Source: Cryptomeria japonica
Lineage: Eukaryota; Streptophyta; Pinopsida; Cupressales; Cupressaceae
Assembly: GCF_030272615.1 (NCBI RefSeq)
Contig: NC_081412.1
Span: 105,326,796 to 105,390,795 of the forward strand
Direction of reading: 5' to 3'
Length of the DNA: 64,000 nt
The notes below the pieces were generated by a model. The model was given only the letters and a program-made list of their open reading frames with translations. It was not told the origin of the DNA and ran no database searches. Below, piece after piece: positions 23,949 to 32,834 of the stretch. Position 1 is the first letter of the stretch; the number at the start of each line of letters is the position of its first letter. Both the position numbers and the translations under genes were made by a program.

Positions 23949-24090
23949 ATTCTTTATCTCTGAAGTCTCTCCCTCTCACTCTCATCTGCATTATCTCTAT
24001 CTCACTCTCTCCTCTCTCATTCTCTCCCTCTCCCCTCTCCCTCCCTCTCTCCATTTCTCACTCTCTCCCTCTCTCTCTAGATAGTCTCTT
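23130..24090 (+). repeat. CT-rich low-complexity block
   Basis: Almost pure pyrimidine DNA (CTCT, CCCTCTC) with pure (CT)n runs at about 23634-23684 and 23888-23945. The segments after the two runs resemble each other (CCCATTCTTTATCTCTGAAG occurs twice), so the block grew by larger duplications. Open frames here are by-products of the repeat. Confidence 0.9.
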
Positions 24091-25215
24091 GTAATATGAC
24101 TCCTTAGGACACCACATGGTGTCGTTCTAGGTCGTATGGTGTCTCAAGGGGTCATATGGTCTCCTAAGGGGTCATACGACACCATATGACCTCTTAGGAA
24201 ACAATATGACCTCTAATGACACCTAAGGGATCATATGGTGTCCTAGGAGGTCATAAAATACCATATGACCCTTTAGGACACCATACAACCCATAATGACA
24301 CAATATGGAGTCCTAAGGGATCATAGAACACCATATGACCCATAACAACATGTAAGATGGAGTCCTAAGGGGTCATAAGACACCATATGACCCCTTAGCA
24401 CAACATACAACCCATAATGACACCAAATGGTGTCCTAAGGGGTCATAAAACACTATATGACCTCTTAGGACACTATATGACCCATAATGACACCATATGG
24501 ATTCCTAAGGGGTCAAATAGTGTCATAAGGGGTCGTAGGAGACCATATGACCCCTTAGGACACCATATGACCCCTAATGACACCATATGGTGTCCTAAGT
24601 GGTCATAAGGTGTCCTAAGGGTCATACAACAACATAAGACACATAACGATACCATATGGTGTCCTAATGGGTCATAGGGCACCATATGGCCCTTAGAACA
24701 CAATACGACCCCTAACAACATCTAAGGGGTCATATGGTATCCTAAGGGGTCATAGGACACTATATGATCCCTTAGCACACCATAGGACCTATAATGATGA
24801 CAAATAGTGTCCTAAGGGGTCATAAAACACCAAATGACCCTTTAGGACACCATATGGTGTTGTTATGGGTTGTATGGTGTCCTAAGGGGTCATATGGCAT
24901 CCTATGATCTCTTAGGACACCATATGGTATCGTTATGGGTTGTATGGTGTGTTAAGGGGTCACAGGACACCATATGACCTCTTAGGAAACAATATGATAT
25001 CTAATGACATGTAAGGGATCATATGGTATCCTAAGGGGTCATATAATACCATATGACCCTTTAGGATACCATATGATCCATAATGACACCATATAGAGTC
25101 CTAAGGAGTCATATGGTATCCTAAGGGATCATAGAACACCATATCACCCATAATGACACCTAAGGGGTCATAATACACCATATGACCCCTTAGTACACCA
25201 TACAACCCATAAATA
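24091..25215. repeat. Palindromic minisatellite
   Basis: About 1.1 kb of degenerate units built from GGTGTCCTAAGGGGTCATA and its reverse complement, for example CACCATATGACCCCTTAGGA. Units occur in both orientations with CCATATGG-type centres. The array could fold into many hairpins. No coding potential is credible. Confidence 0.9.
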
Positions 25216-25388
25216 TTATCCAACCAATACATCCATAGAATCCAAAGAAACCAATACGTTCATTTTCTTCAAATGTTCTACTTTATATCCTATCTTCTTG
25301 AAAAAAAAAAAGAAAATCGACCACCTTGTCAATCTTCTTATCACCTTATATATATGCAAGCATAAAGAAGATATATAATGGAGGGAGA

Positions 25389-25392
<4 letters not shown>

Positions 25393-25454
<62 letters not shown>

Positions 25455-25625
25455 CCTTGTACGCGCTTGAGAGGGGGAGAGAGGGAGACAATACACATAC
25501 ATACACACATATGTGTGTATATATATTTAATATATTATATATATATTATATATTTTTTATTTTTTATATTATATATAAATTATATGTTATATGTATATAC
25601 ACATATTATATATATACATTAGCAT
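25393..25625 (+). repeat. (GA)n tract and AT-rich stretch
   Basis: (GA)n runs at about 25393-25452. Then follow GAGAGGGGGAGAG and an AT-rich block (TATATAT, 25515-25620). Confidence 0.9.
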
Positions 25626-25655
25626 ATTACACACACTCCCAAAATTTAAACAAAC

Positions 25656-25880
25656 TCTGCCCATACGTGCTATTTATAGTAAAAATAGCGTGTATGCACT
25701 TTTTATAGTAAAAATAGCGCGTACGCGCTTTTTATAGTAAAAATAGTGTGTACATGCTTTTTATAGTAAAAATAGAGTGTACGTGCTTTTTATAGTTAAG
25801 ATAGAATGTACGTGCTTCTTACACCATAACTACCTCATATGTGCTTTTTATACCATAGGTACCCCGTACGTGCTTTTGTC
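25656..25880 (+). repeat. Right subterminal repeats of H
   Basis: About six units of 30-35 bp: a GTGTACGTGC or CGCGTACGCGC core, then TTTTTATAGTAAAAATAG. The core CGTACG matches the left subterminal units although the spacers differ. Confidence 0.65.
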
Positions 25881-26640
25881 TGTTTAGGCTTGGAAATAGG
25901 CCTGGATGACAAAGCTATGGTTTGGAAGTTTGATTTACCTCCATTTCCCTCCTTTTTGGCATGTTTTATTTTATCGACTTTGTTATCATCAGGTTTACAC
26001 ATCATCAAGTGGGTATTTCTAAAATTTCCACCATATTTTCACCCATCTTCTGAGCTTTCTAACCATATAATTTTTTAAAAATTTGAACAATAACATATTA
26101 TTGAATTTCTTTTACCAGTGTCTCCATAGTTCTCACAAACATACGTACACCATTTTTTAATAACTTTTGATATAATTATCCATATTTTAAAAAATTAAAA
26201 ATTATTGTAGTGAACTTGATTCTTTACAATTTAAAAAAAAAATTACATTTTCGATTTTTTTAGTGCAACTTATGCTTCGTGCACGAACAGGTACCTAATT
26301 TTCAGGATGTACTCGATAGAAAAAATCATAAACAAAAAATACACATCTTCTAGTGCTCACTCTTAACTATCATTCTGACAAAGGATTTGTCAAAATACTA
26401 AATCTAAATATGACTTTTTTGATGCACACGTCAGACACTATGTTATGTTTTTCTAAAAAAATCAGGGTTTGTTTTTCGTGCGTGAAGGATTTGACCCCCT
26501 TAATCATATCCAATTTTGAAAATGTTTAGTAGTTTGGAAACTAGATTTAGAGTACTACAATATTTGTTCTTTCATTATCTTCATATCTTGAGTGGATGAC
26601 TTTCAAATTTTCCCTCCAAGTTCAGGTTCAACTGATTTCA
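25881..26640. other. Unique-sequence part of H
   Basis: AT-rich unique sequence with no supported gene, between the subterminal repeats and the right TIR region. Confidence 0.5.
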
Positions 26641-26676
26641 GAAAAAAAAAGTGTCCACTTATACCCCCCTTTTTGA

Positions 26677-26699
26677 CCACCATCTTTGTGCACTTACCC
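26677..26699 (-). repeat. Right terminal inverted repeat of H
   Basis: Reverse complement of 22622-22644, identical over 23 bp. It is followed by TTTAG, a possible 3' splice acceptor. Confidence 0.85.
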
Positions 26700-26703
26700 T
26701 TTA

Positions 26704-26739
26704 GCGGATCTTTATCAGATTGTAACCCATAGGCTATAG
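26704..26739 (+). pseudogene. Last codons of element D ORF2
   Basis: Eleven codons and a TAG that continue the ORF2 reading when H is removed at the TTTA duplication. This supports H as an insertion. Confidence 0.55.
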
Positions 26740-26960
26740 GGATCCAGATAGGAACTACACTCAATTGACATTGAATAACAACCTTTGTCATTGATGCCAA
26801 AGGGGGAGTAGCAGAGGATGAGAAAAAGGAGTAAGACAGAAGAGATCATCTGCTGAGGGGGAGCACATAGTTTTGGCAAGACAGTTTTGGACAACACTTT
26901 TTGGATATACTTTTTTGGCTTTTTCTCATGAGTGTTGCCATCAATGCCAAAGGGGGAGAT
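26740..26960 (+). other. 3' noncoding region and polypurine tracts of D
   Basis: GCCAAAGGGGGAG occurs twice: at 26796-26808 and again at 26946-26960 abutting the LTR. The second is the working PPT by position. Its sequence equals that of copia B and C. Confidence 0.75.
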
Positions 26961-27749
26961 TGTTGGAAAATGCACACTCCAATGAAAAATTGTAGGTGAT
27001 TGAAGGTATTGTCATTGATGGCAACCTTACAATCCTATGACATCGGCAGACACTGGCACCGATAGACTCTACACCGGCATACAGTTCACCGACAATGAAA
27101 AGATGATTACCGACACCCTGGCTGACATGATTTTGTTTATTACATAATGCATTTTATTGTAATATCTTTTTTTAAGCTGACATGACATATTGTAATAAGG
27201 CTCATATATAAGTATGAGATCTTGTAGAACATTTGTAACAGGTAATATATGCATAGATGGATATTATGTGCAAATATTGAGGAATATTTTGGAGTAAGGT
27301 TTATGATTATTGCATGAGCTTAAACTGGTACTAAACCTGGCATAGAAGATGCTGAACCAAAGTAGTACATCACATTGGATTTCCATAATCCACTTTTTAA
27401 AGTTAGTGAGACTTCTTTTTTGTATTTAAGCAGTGAGCTTTAGGCAGTTGGCCTTCCTGCATGTGCAGGCCCCTATTGTATCAGTAATATTCACTTATTG
27501 GCTAGTGAGCAAATATTGTGGGTCACAAATCCCACCAAGGTTTTTCCCACACCAGGTTTCCTCATTAAAAATATTGGGTTATGGTGTTCTTTCTATGTTG
27601 TGTTTATTGTTCTTATTTACTGCATTAATTTTGGTTTACCGGTACACTATTTTGGAATGCAATTCATTTAATAAGTTCAGAAAATTCATTAACTGGTTAG
27701 ATACTGATTCACCCCCCCCCCCCTCTCAGTATCTTTGGGAATCCTAACC
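26961..27749 (+). repeat. 3' LTR of element D
   Basis: It pairs with 16905-17693 (same length, 789 bp). The last base is C instead of A. It keeps the poly-C plus CTCTCAGT tract. Confidence 0.9.
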
Positions 27750-29127
27750 AAGATCAATGTATTTAGAATATTTGAGCCACATTTGGCCTATTTTTAATGA
27801 TTTTGATGAGTATAGGTGAGTTTGATAGGTTAGATTAAAAATTTGTCAAAGTTGCAAAAGGTTGCATGACAATCTTTTGCACATTTTTTATGACAACTTT
27901 TGCAAAAAAAGGTGGTCGTCAATGGCCATAAGGTTAAAATGGTGGTTATAGTTGGTTGGGAGGATTTATTTTGTCTATATAAACCTCTCTCAAATATAGA
28001 GGAAGTTTTTTGATGTAATTTTTGGTGATTGGAATACAAAACTTCATTGTTTCCCTGCAAATTTATTGTAAAAACACATGTTGCAGACCTTATATCTGTA
28101 TTGTATGGATTTATTGATAAAGGGAAGGAATATGTATTGTTATAATAGAGAGATATATTTATTTTCCCACTGGTTTCAATCCTTTTGGTACAAATTTGAC
28201 TGAGATCCATCCATTTTTCTAAAATCGGGTCTAAAAACTGTCATTTCCTAGGGGTTTGTACAAAAATGTCAATAACTTGACATTCCCCCTTCCAAATTCA
28301 TGAAACTTGGTGGAATTTTAGTTAAATATATTTATTTTAATATTACAAAATTTTCAGAGGTAGCCATGGAGGGAGGAGTGAGTTTCATGAATTTTTAACC
28401 TGTCATCTCTATGTGACAAGTTATGAATTTGTTGTTATTTTGAATGCTTAGAAGAATTGGAGATTTTTGGAAACAAAATGATTGTTTATTTAGTGTATTT
28501 AAATATATTAGGAGGTTTTACAAGTTCTATAATGTTTATTTTAATCATTTTGAGGGTACTTGCTTTGTAAAAGTGACCTAATTGGGGCTCTAGGCCTAGT
28601 AGGTCAAATTTACACTTTGGGGGTTTGCATTAAAAGTCAAGGTATGAGTTTGTACTATGTTTAAGGCCTTGTTGAAACATCACATTTCATTCATATAAGT
28701 TGGGTTGAAGCACATTTTGGTTTTGTATTTTGGTGTTGTCCTATGTTGAGGGCTACTAGGCCTAGGGGCTGGTCTACATGGTGGATAGTCATAGTTTGAA
28801 GTTGGGATAAAAGAAAAACCTGTTTGGGGTCTGAAATTATCTTCATAAGCATGTGTCAAGGTGTTCTTATGTCTTCCCTAAGAGTTCCACATCAATTTCA
28901 TGGTTGTTTCATGCTTGAGCATTGAAGCCTAGTGGAGTTTAGGCTTGATTTTGCATGATGTGTGGTCTATCATGCTTCGTATGTTTTTGTTGATGTCTAT
29001 AGCCTTGTGAGGAGTCTAAGATTGGTTGTGAGTCTGATCTAAGAGGTCCCAAATAGATTTGGGAAGGGGTGACCAAAGTTGGTCTAAGTTAATCAAGCCT
29101 CTTAGGGCTCTGCATCACTTGGGAAAT
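27750..29127 (+). other. Probable gypsy LTR-derived sequence (3' flank of G)
   Basis: No coding frame is supported. From 27758 the sequence begins TGTATTTAG, with a TATA box TCTATATAAACC (about 27976) followed by an LTR-like leader. It lies just where the 3' LTR of gypsy G should be once D is removed. No second LTR copy is available to set its end. Confidence 0.35.
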
Positions 29128-30033
29128 TATGCCTAGACCTAAGAATAAGAATGTTATAGGTACTAAATGGGTATTCAAGAATAAACTAAACAAAGCTGGT
29201 GAAGTTGTCAAAAACAAACCTAGACTAGTTTGCAAAGGATATTCACAAAAAGAAGGGATTGACTATGAGGAGACTTTTTCTCTGGTGGCCAGACTTGAAG
29301 TTGTTAGACTGCTGCTTGCATATGCTTCTTATAAAGATTTCAAGGTATATCAGATGGATGTCAAATCTACCTTTTTAAATGGTGATCTTGAGGAAGAAGT
29401 CTACATTGAGAAACGTGATGGATTTTCACTATCAGATGATGCAGACATGGTATGTAAGTTGAAGAAAGCTCTTTATGGATTGAAACAAGCCCCTAGAGCC
29501 TGGTATGCTAGACTAGATAAGTATTTGTTGAAATTGGGATTTAATAAAGGTGTTATTGATAGTAATATATACCTTAAGATTGAGAATGATAACATCTTGA
29601 TTGTTGAAGTCTTTGTTGATGATATTATCTTTGGAGGAGATGATGACTTGAGCATGAAGTTTGTCGGTGACATACAAAAAGAATATGAAATGTCTATGAT
29701 TAGAGAGATGAAATTCTTCTTAGGTTTGCAGATTTTACAGACTAAAAAAGGTATATTTATATCTCAAACTAAATATGTGAAGGAATTGCTGAAGAAGTTT
29801 GGGTTAGATGACTCCAAACTGGTTGGATCTCCTATGGTGACTCGTTGTAAATTGTCTAAGAATGATGAATCTCCAAAAGCTAATCAGATTTTGTACAGAT
29901 CTATGGTTGGTGGACTGCTAGATCTTACTCAGACTAGACCAGACATTATGCATGTTGTGTGCATGGCTACTAGATATGAAGCTGATCTAAAAGAGATTCA
30001 TGTCGCTGTTGTTAAGAGGATATTCAGATATTC
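29128..30033 (+). pseudogene. Copia RT fragment, open but without LTRs
   Basis: An open frame of about 300 codons without any stop covers copia RT from [15 protein letters not shown] through [27 protein letters not shown] and the intact FVDDIIFGG to KRIFRYS, just short of RNase H. The family is close to element A. Both ends are abrupt: the left is LTR-like DNA, and the right joins the truncated LTR of gypsy E at 30034. It is a fragment, not a gene: no gag, protease, integrase, LTR, PBS or PPT belongs to it. Confidence 0.85.
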
Positions 30034-30154
30034 GGTGAGCCAAAACTAGAACACACATAAAGGAAAACTAAAACTGCAAATAGAAAACAAAATAGAAAGG
30101 AAAGTGTTTTTGGTTGATACAAGATTGCTATGAACTAGGAATTCTCCTGTATCA
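30034..30154 (-). repeat. Remnant of the 3' LTR of E
   Basis: It aligns with 47096-47204 (both contain GTTTTTGGTTGAT and end ..ATCA on the plus strand). The rest of the LTR is lost at the junction with the RT fragment. Confidence 0.6.
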
Positions 30155-30189
30155 AAAATCTGAGGTTATTGAAAAAGTGAGCCTCTCAC

Positions 30190-31234
30190 TTTGTCGGGAT
30201 TAGAGGGAAACCAAGGCACTCTACCTCTGCTTGAGAAATCCAAGATAAATCTTCAACTGGTCTGTCCTTCCACTTCACAAGATATTCCTTATATTCATTT
30301 CTTCAGGTACTACGCCCAATCTTATTGTCCAAAATCTCTTCAATCTGATTCAGTTCCTTCTGAGGTAACTATTTCTCCAAGTCTATAATGTTGTCCTCAT
30401 CAAATACTGGTTCATGGTACTCATGAATATCTGTAATGTTGAATATAGATGAAATACTTAGACTATCTGGTAACTCCACTTCATATGCATTTCTAGAACT
30501 AAACTTCCTCAAAATACTGCAAGGTCCAAACTTCTCTTCTACAACTTGTTATAAGTTCCAACTGGGAATCTCTCTTTCCTCAAATATACCATCACTTCAT
30601 CGCCAACTTCAAATTCCTTATGTCTCCTCTTCTCATCTTCCTTCTCCTTATATTTGTTGTTCATGTCTTCCAAATATTGCTTAACTTGAATATGCAAAAT
30701 GCTACCATGTGATCTGCAAAGTCTTCTGCTTCTAAACTCTTCCGGTCTTCACTGCCAATGTCTCTCAATTCTGATATACCTCTAAGATGCACTTTGGTAA
30801 CAATCTCAAAAGGTGTTTTTTTGGTACTTCTATTCACTGAATTTTTGTACACAAACTCTGCTTGTGCAAGAATCAAATCCCAACTTCTGGTTTTATCTCC
30901 CATTAAACATATCAACAAATTTCCCAGAATTCATTTAACAACTTTTGTCTGTCCCTTAGTTTGTGGATGAAAAGTAGAACTGAACTTCAAATCTATCTTC
31001 ATCTTCTTCCAAAGTATTCTCCAAAAGTATCCAACAAACTTGGTATCTCTATCTAAAACTATGCTCTTAGGTCATCCATGCAATCTCACCACTTCCTTGA
31101 AAAATAGGTCTACTACATGCAATGCATCTGATGACTTTCTACAAGGCATGAAATGAGCCATCTTTGAGAATCTATCCACTACCACAAATATAGAATCATT
31201 CCCTCTAGGTGTCTTAGGAAATCCAAGTACAAAA
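30190..31234 (-). pseudogene. Gypsy E pol: integrase core end and chromodomain
   Basis: This continues E after the copia C insertion. Integrase motifs follow in order on the minus strand: [19 protein letters not shown], the second catalytic Asp in [12 protein letters not shown], and GQTKVV, where the third catalytic residue Glu has become Lys. An open block covers 30918-30661. Near 30345-30190 the reading IEEILDNKIG...EYLVKWKDRPVEDLSW is a chromodomain. Several stops and frame changes are present. Confidence 0.8.
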
Positions 31235-32763
31235 TGTTGGCATATGTACAGAATATGTTGACATGATGATATTGTATTGTCATTGATGTCAATATGGTGA
31301 AAGAGAATCGGTAATATGCTGAAGAGTGAACAGGATTACTGAAGGTAAGCAACTGATTGTGAACCGACATATGTGAAAAAGTGAAGTAGTATGCTTGTCC
31401 AAGTGAACCGGTATGATGTTGTGAGCCAGAACCGGTATGTCAGAACAAGAACCAGTATATGGAATGTTTTATATATAGGGTTCATATGGCATAACTACCA
31501 GTTGGTAGTCTCAACTTCAGGGTTTTTGGTTGAAGTGTTTCAAGCTTGTGTGTTTCAACTGATGGCATTATGTGATGAGTTAGCATTGTAATAGAGATCA
31601 GATCATGTTGCCACGTCAGCCTCATGCATGTGAAGGATCTTGCATGAAGGAGATTGATCCTATCTACCTTGGGAATGTGCGAAGTCTCTACAAATGGTGG
31701 AGAACGCGTGATGGGTTATCACCTCCAAGAAGTAGCGAAGAATGAATGATGGAGAATGTCTTGAGATTTGTTCAAGATCATTGTATTCAATGCAAAGTGT
31801 TTAATGGTCAAGATTGAACTGACTAAATTTCTCAACCTAAGTGTTTAGGGTTTAGGGTTTATGCTACTGACCTATCTGTTTCCTATAAGGTCAATGTGGT
31901 GTTTCATGCTGAGGTTGTTGGCAAATGTTATATGTGTATCTATGTGCAGAGATACGTGATTCTTGCCAGACCAGTTAAGAGGATTGATACCTGCATAGTG
32001 TGTGTGCAGAAGGGAAGAACTAAAGCAGATCTACATTGGAATTGAGTGCTATTACTAGATCATTGTAATACCTATTGATCTCTAATCACTTCAACAGTTG
32101 GAAAATCCCTTAACAGGGTAGCTTTAACTAGCTTGCTGTAAATCCTTTAACAGGGTGACTCAAAGCCATTGAGTTCATAAAATCCTTTAACAAGGTAACC
32201 TCTAATAGGGTTTAACCCTTAACTGGGTATTCTAGTCATCCCTTAACTAGGTGATCCCTAACAGGATCGGTTCCTAACAGAATTTCTTGTAACAATCTTT
32301 AACCAGACTAGGCTTCTAACAGAGCGGACTTCTAAAGAGTTCAAAATAGCTTGTGGGTATTCATCCCCACCGTGGTTTTTCCTAGTTGGGTTTCCACGTG
32401 AAAAATATGTGTGTCATGTGTGATGTCCTTTTCATGTGATGCTTTGTTGTTTTTTGTGAAGTGGTGAATCATATTGATCTAGCAAGTTATTATATCTCTG
32501 ATGATAGATTATCTATTTATGCATAAGGAAAAAGTGGAAATGTGGGAGTAGGTTGTATGAAAAGCTAAGAATATTGACCGGTTTATGTCTTTCACAATTG
32601 CACTATGTTTAACCAGTAGTAGCTTGGTTTGGACCGGTGTTAGGGATTGCTAGTAGTTTACAGTCTGCAATCAAACCGGTTCAGGAAAAGTTTTTGTGCC
32701 TGTACTGATTCACCCCCCCTCCTAGTACCGGTTTGGTACTCACTATTCATCACTGAGTTATTA
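31235..32763 (+). repeat. 5' LTR of element C
   Basis: 1,529 bp, starting TGTTGGCATATG; the final base pair is TA here, CA in the 3' copy. It carries the telobox/TATA module, the CCTTTAACAGGG-type repeats (32100-32240) and the GTGGTTTTTCC motif near 32375. Confidence 0.92.
31843..31889 (+). promoter_or_regulatory. Telobox plus TATA-like module, 5' LTR of C
   Basis: Telomere-like run 31843-31861, then TATAAG at 31884-31889, with the same spacing as in the LTRs of B. Confidence 0.45.
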
Positions 32764-32765
32764 AT

Positions 32766-32777
32766 TAGTATCAGAGC
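32766..32777 (+). promoter_or_regulatory. Primer-binding site of element C
   Basis: TAGTATCAGAGC has one mismatch to the initiator tRNA-Met complement. Confidence 0.8.
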
Positions 32778-32834
32778 GCCCTCCAGGTCCTCTATGTTGT
32801 AAGTTTAATCGCTTGAGGGAAAGATCCTATTGTA

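Larger units (their letters stand above)
22622..26699. mobile_element. TIR element H inserted in ORF2 of D
   Basis: The 23-bp ends are perfect inverted repeats (starting GGGTAAGTGCAC), with AGTGGACAC repeated further in. TTTA flanks both sides (22618-22621 and 26700-26703), so the target duplication is 4 bp, or 3 bp (TTA) with one extra T. Removing the element rejoins ORF2 in frame. TTA duplication with GGG-starting ends would suit a PIF/Harbinger-like element; a 4-bp duplication would suit other superfamilies. No transposase is visible, so it is non-autonomous. The interior is subterminal repeats, simple sequence and a palindromic minisatellite. Confidence 0.75.
16905..27749 (+). mobile_element. 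Pol-less LTR retrotransposon D with a large accessory ORF
   Basis: Both LTRs are 789 bp (about 10% divergent over the first 235 bp, by eye). There is a PBS and a PPT. The 5-bp flanks GAGAT (16900-16904) and AAGAT (27750-27754) differ at one base and fit a target duplication. Inside are a gag-like zinc-knuckle gene (17708-18834) and a second frame of about 1,150 codons (19182-22621 plus 26704-26739), but no protease, integrase, RT or RNase H motif anywhere. It is therefore a non-autonomous element. Element H (22622-26699) lies inside it; without H it would be about 6.8 kb. Confidence 0.85.

Noticed and set aside
23334-24054. Ser/Leu-rich or Arg/Glu-rich proteins
   Set aside because: By-products of (CT)n and (GA)n tracts.
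24091-25215. CRISPR-like array
   Set aside because: Units are degenerate, occur in both orientations, have no unique spacers of fixed length, and lie in a plant transposon.
27758-29127. Definite solo LTR of gypsy G
   Set aside because: The start and TATA box fit, but there is no second copy and no clear end, so it is kept only as a low-confidence region.
29128-30049. Functional reverse transcriptase gene
   Set aside because: The frame is open, but it starts and ends inside the RT domain and has no promoter, gag or RNase H.
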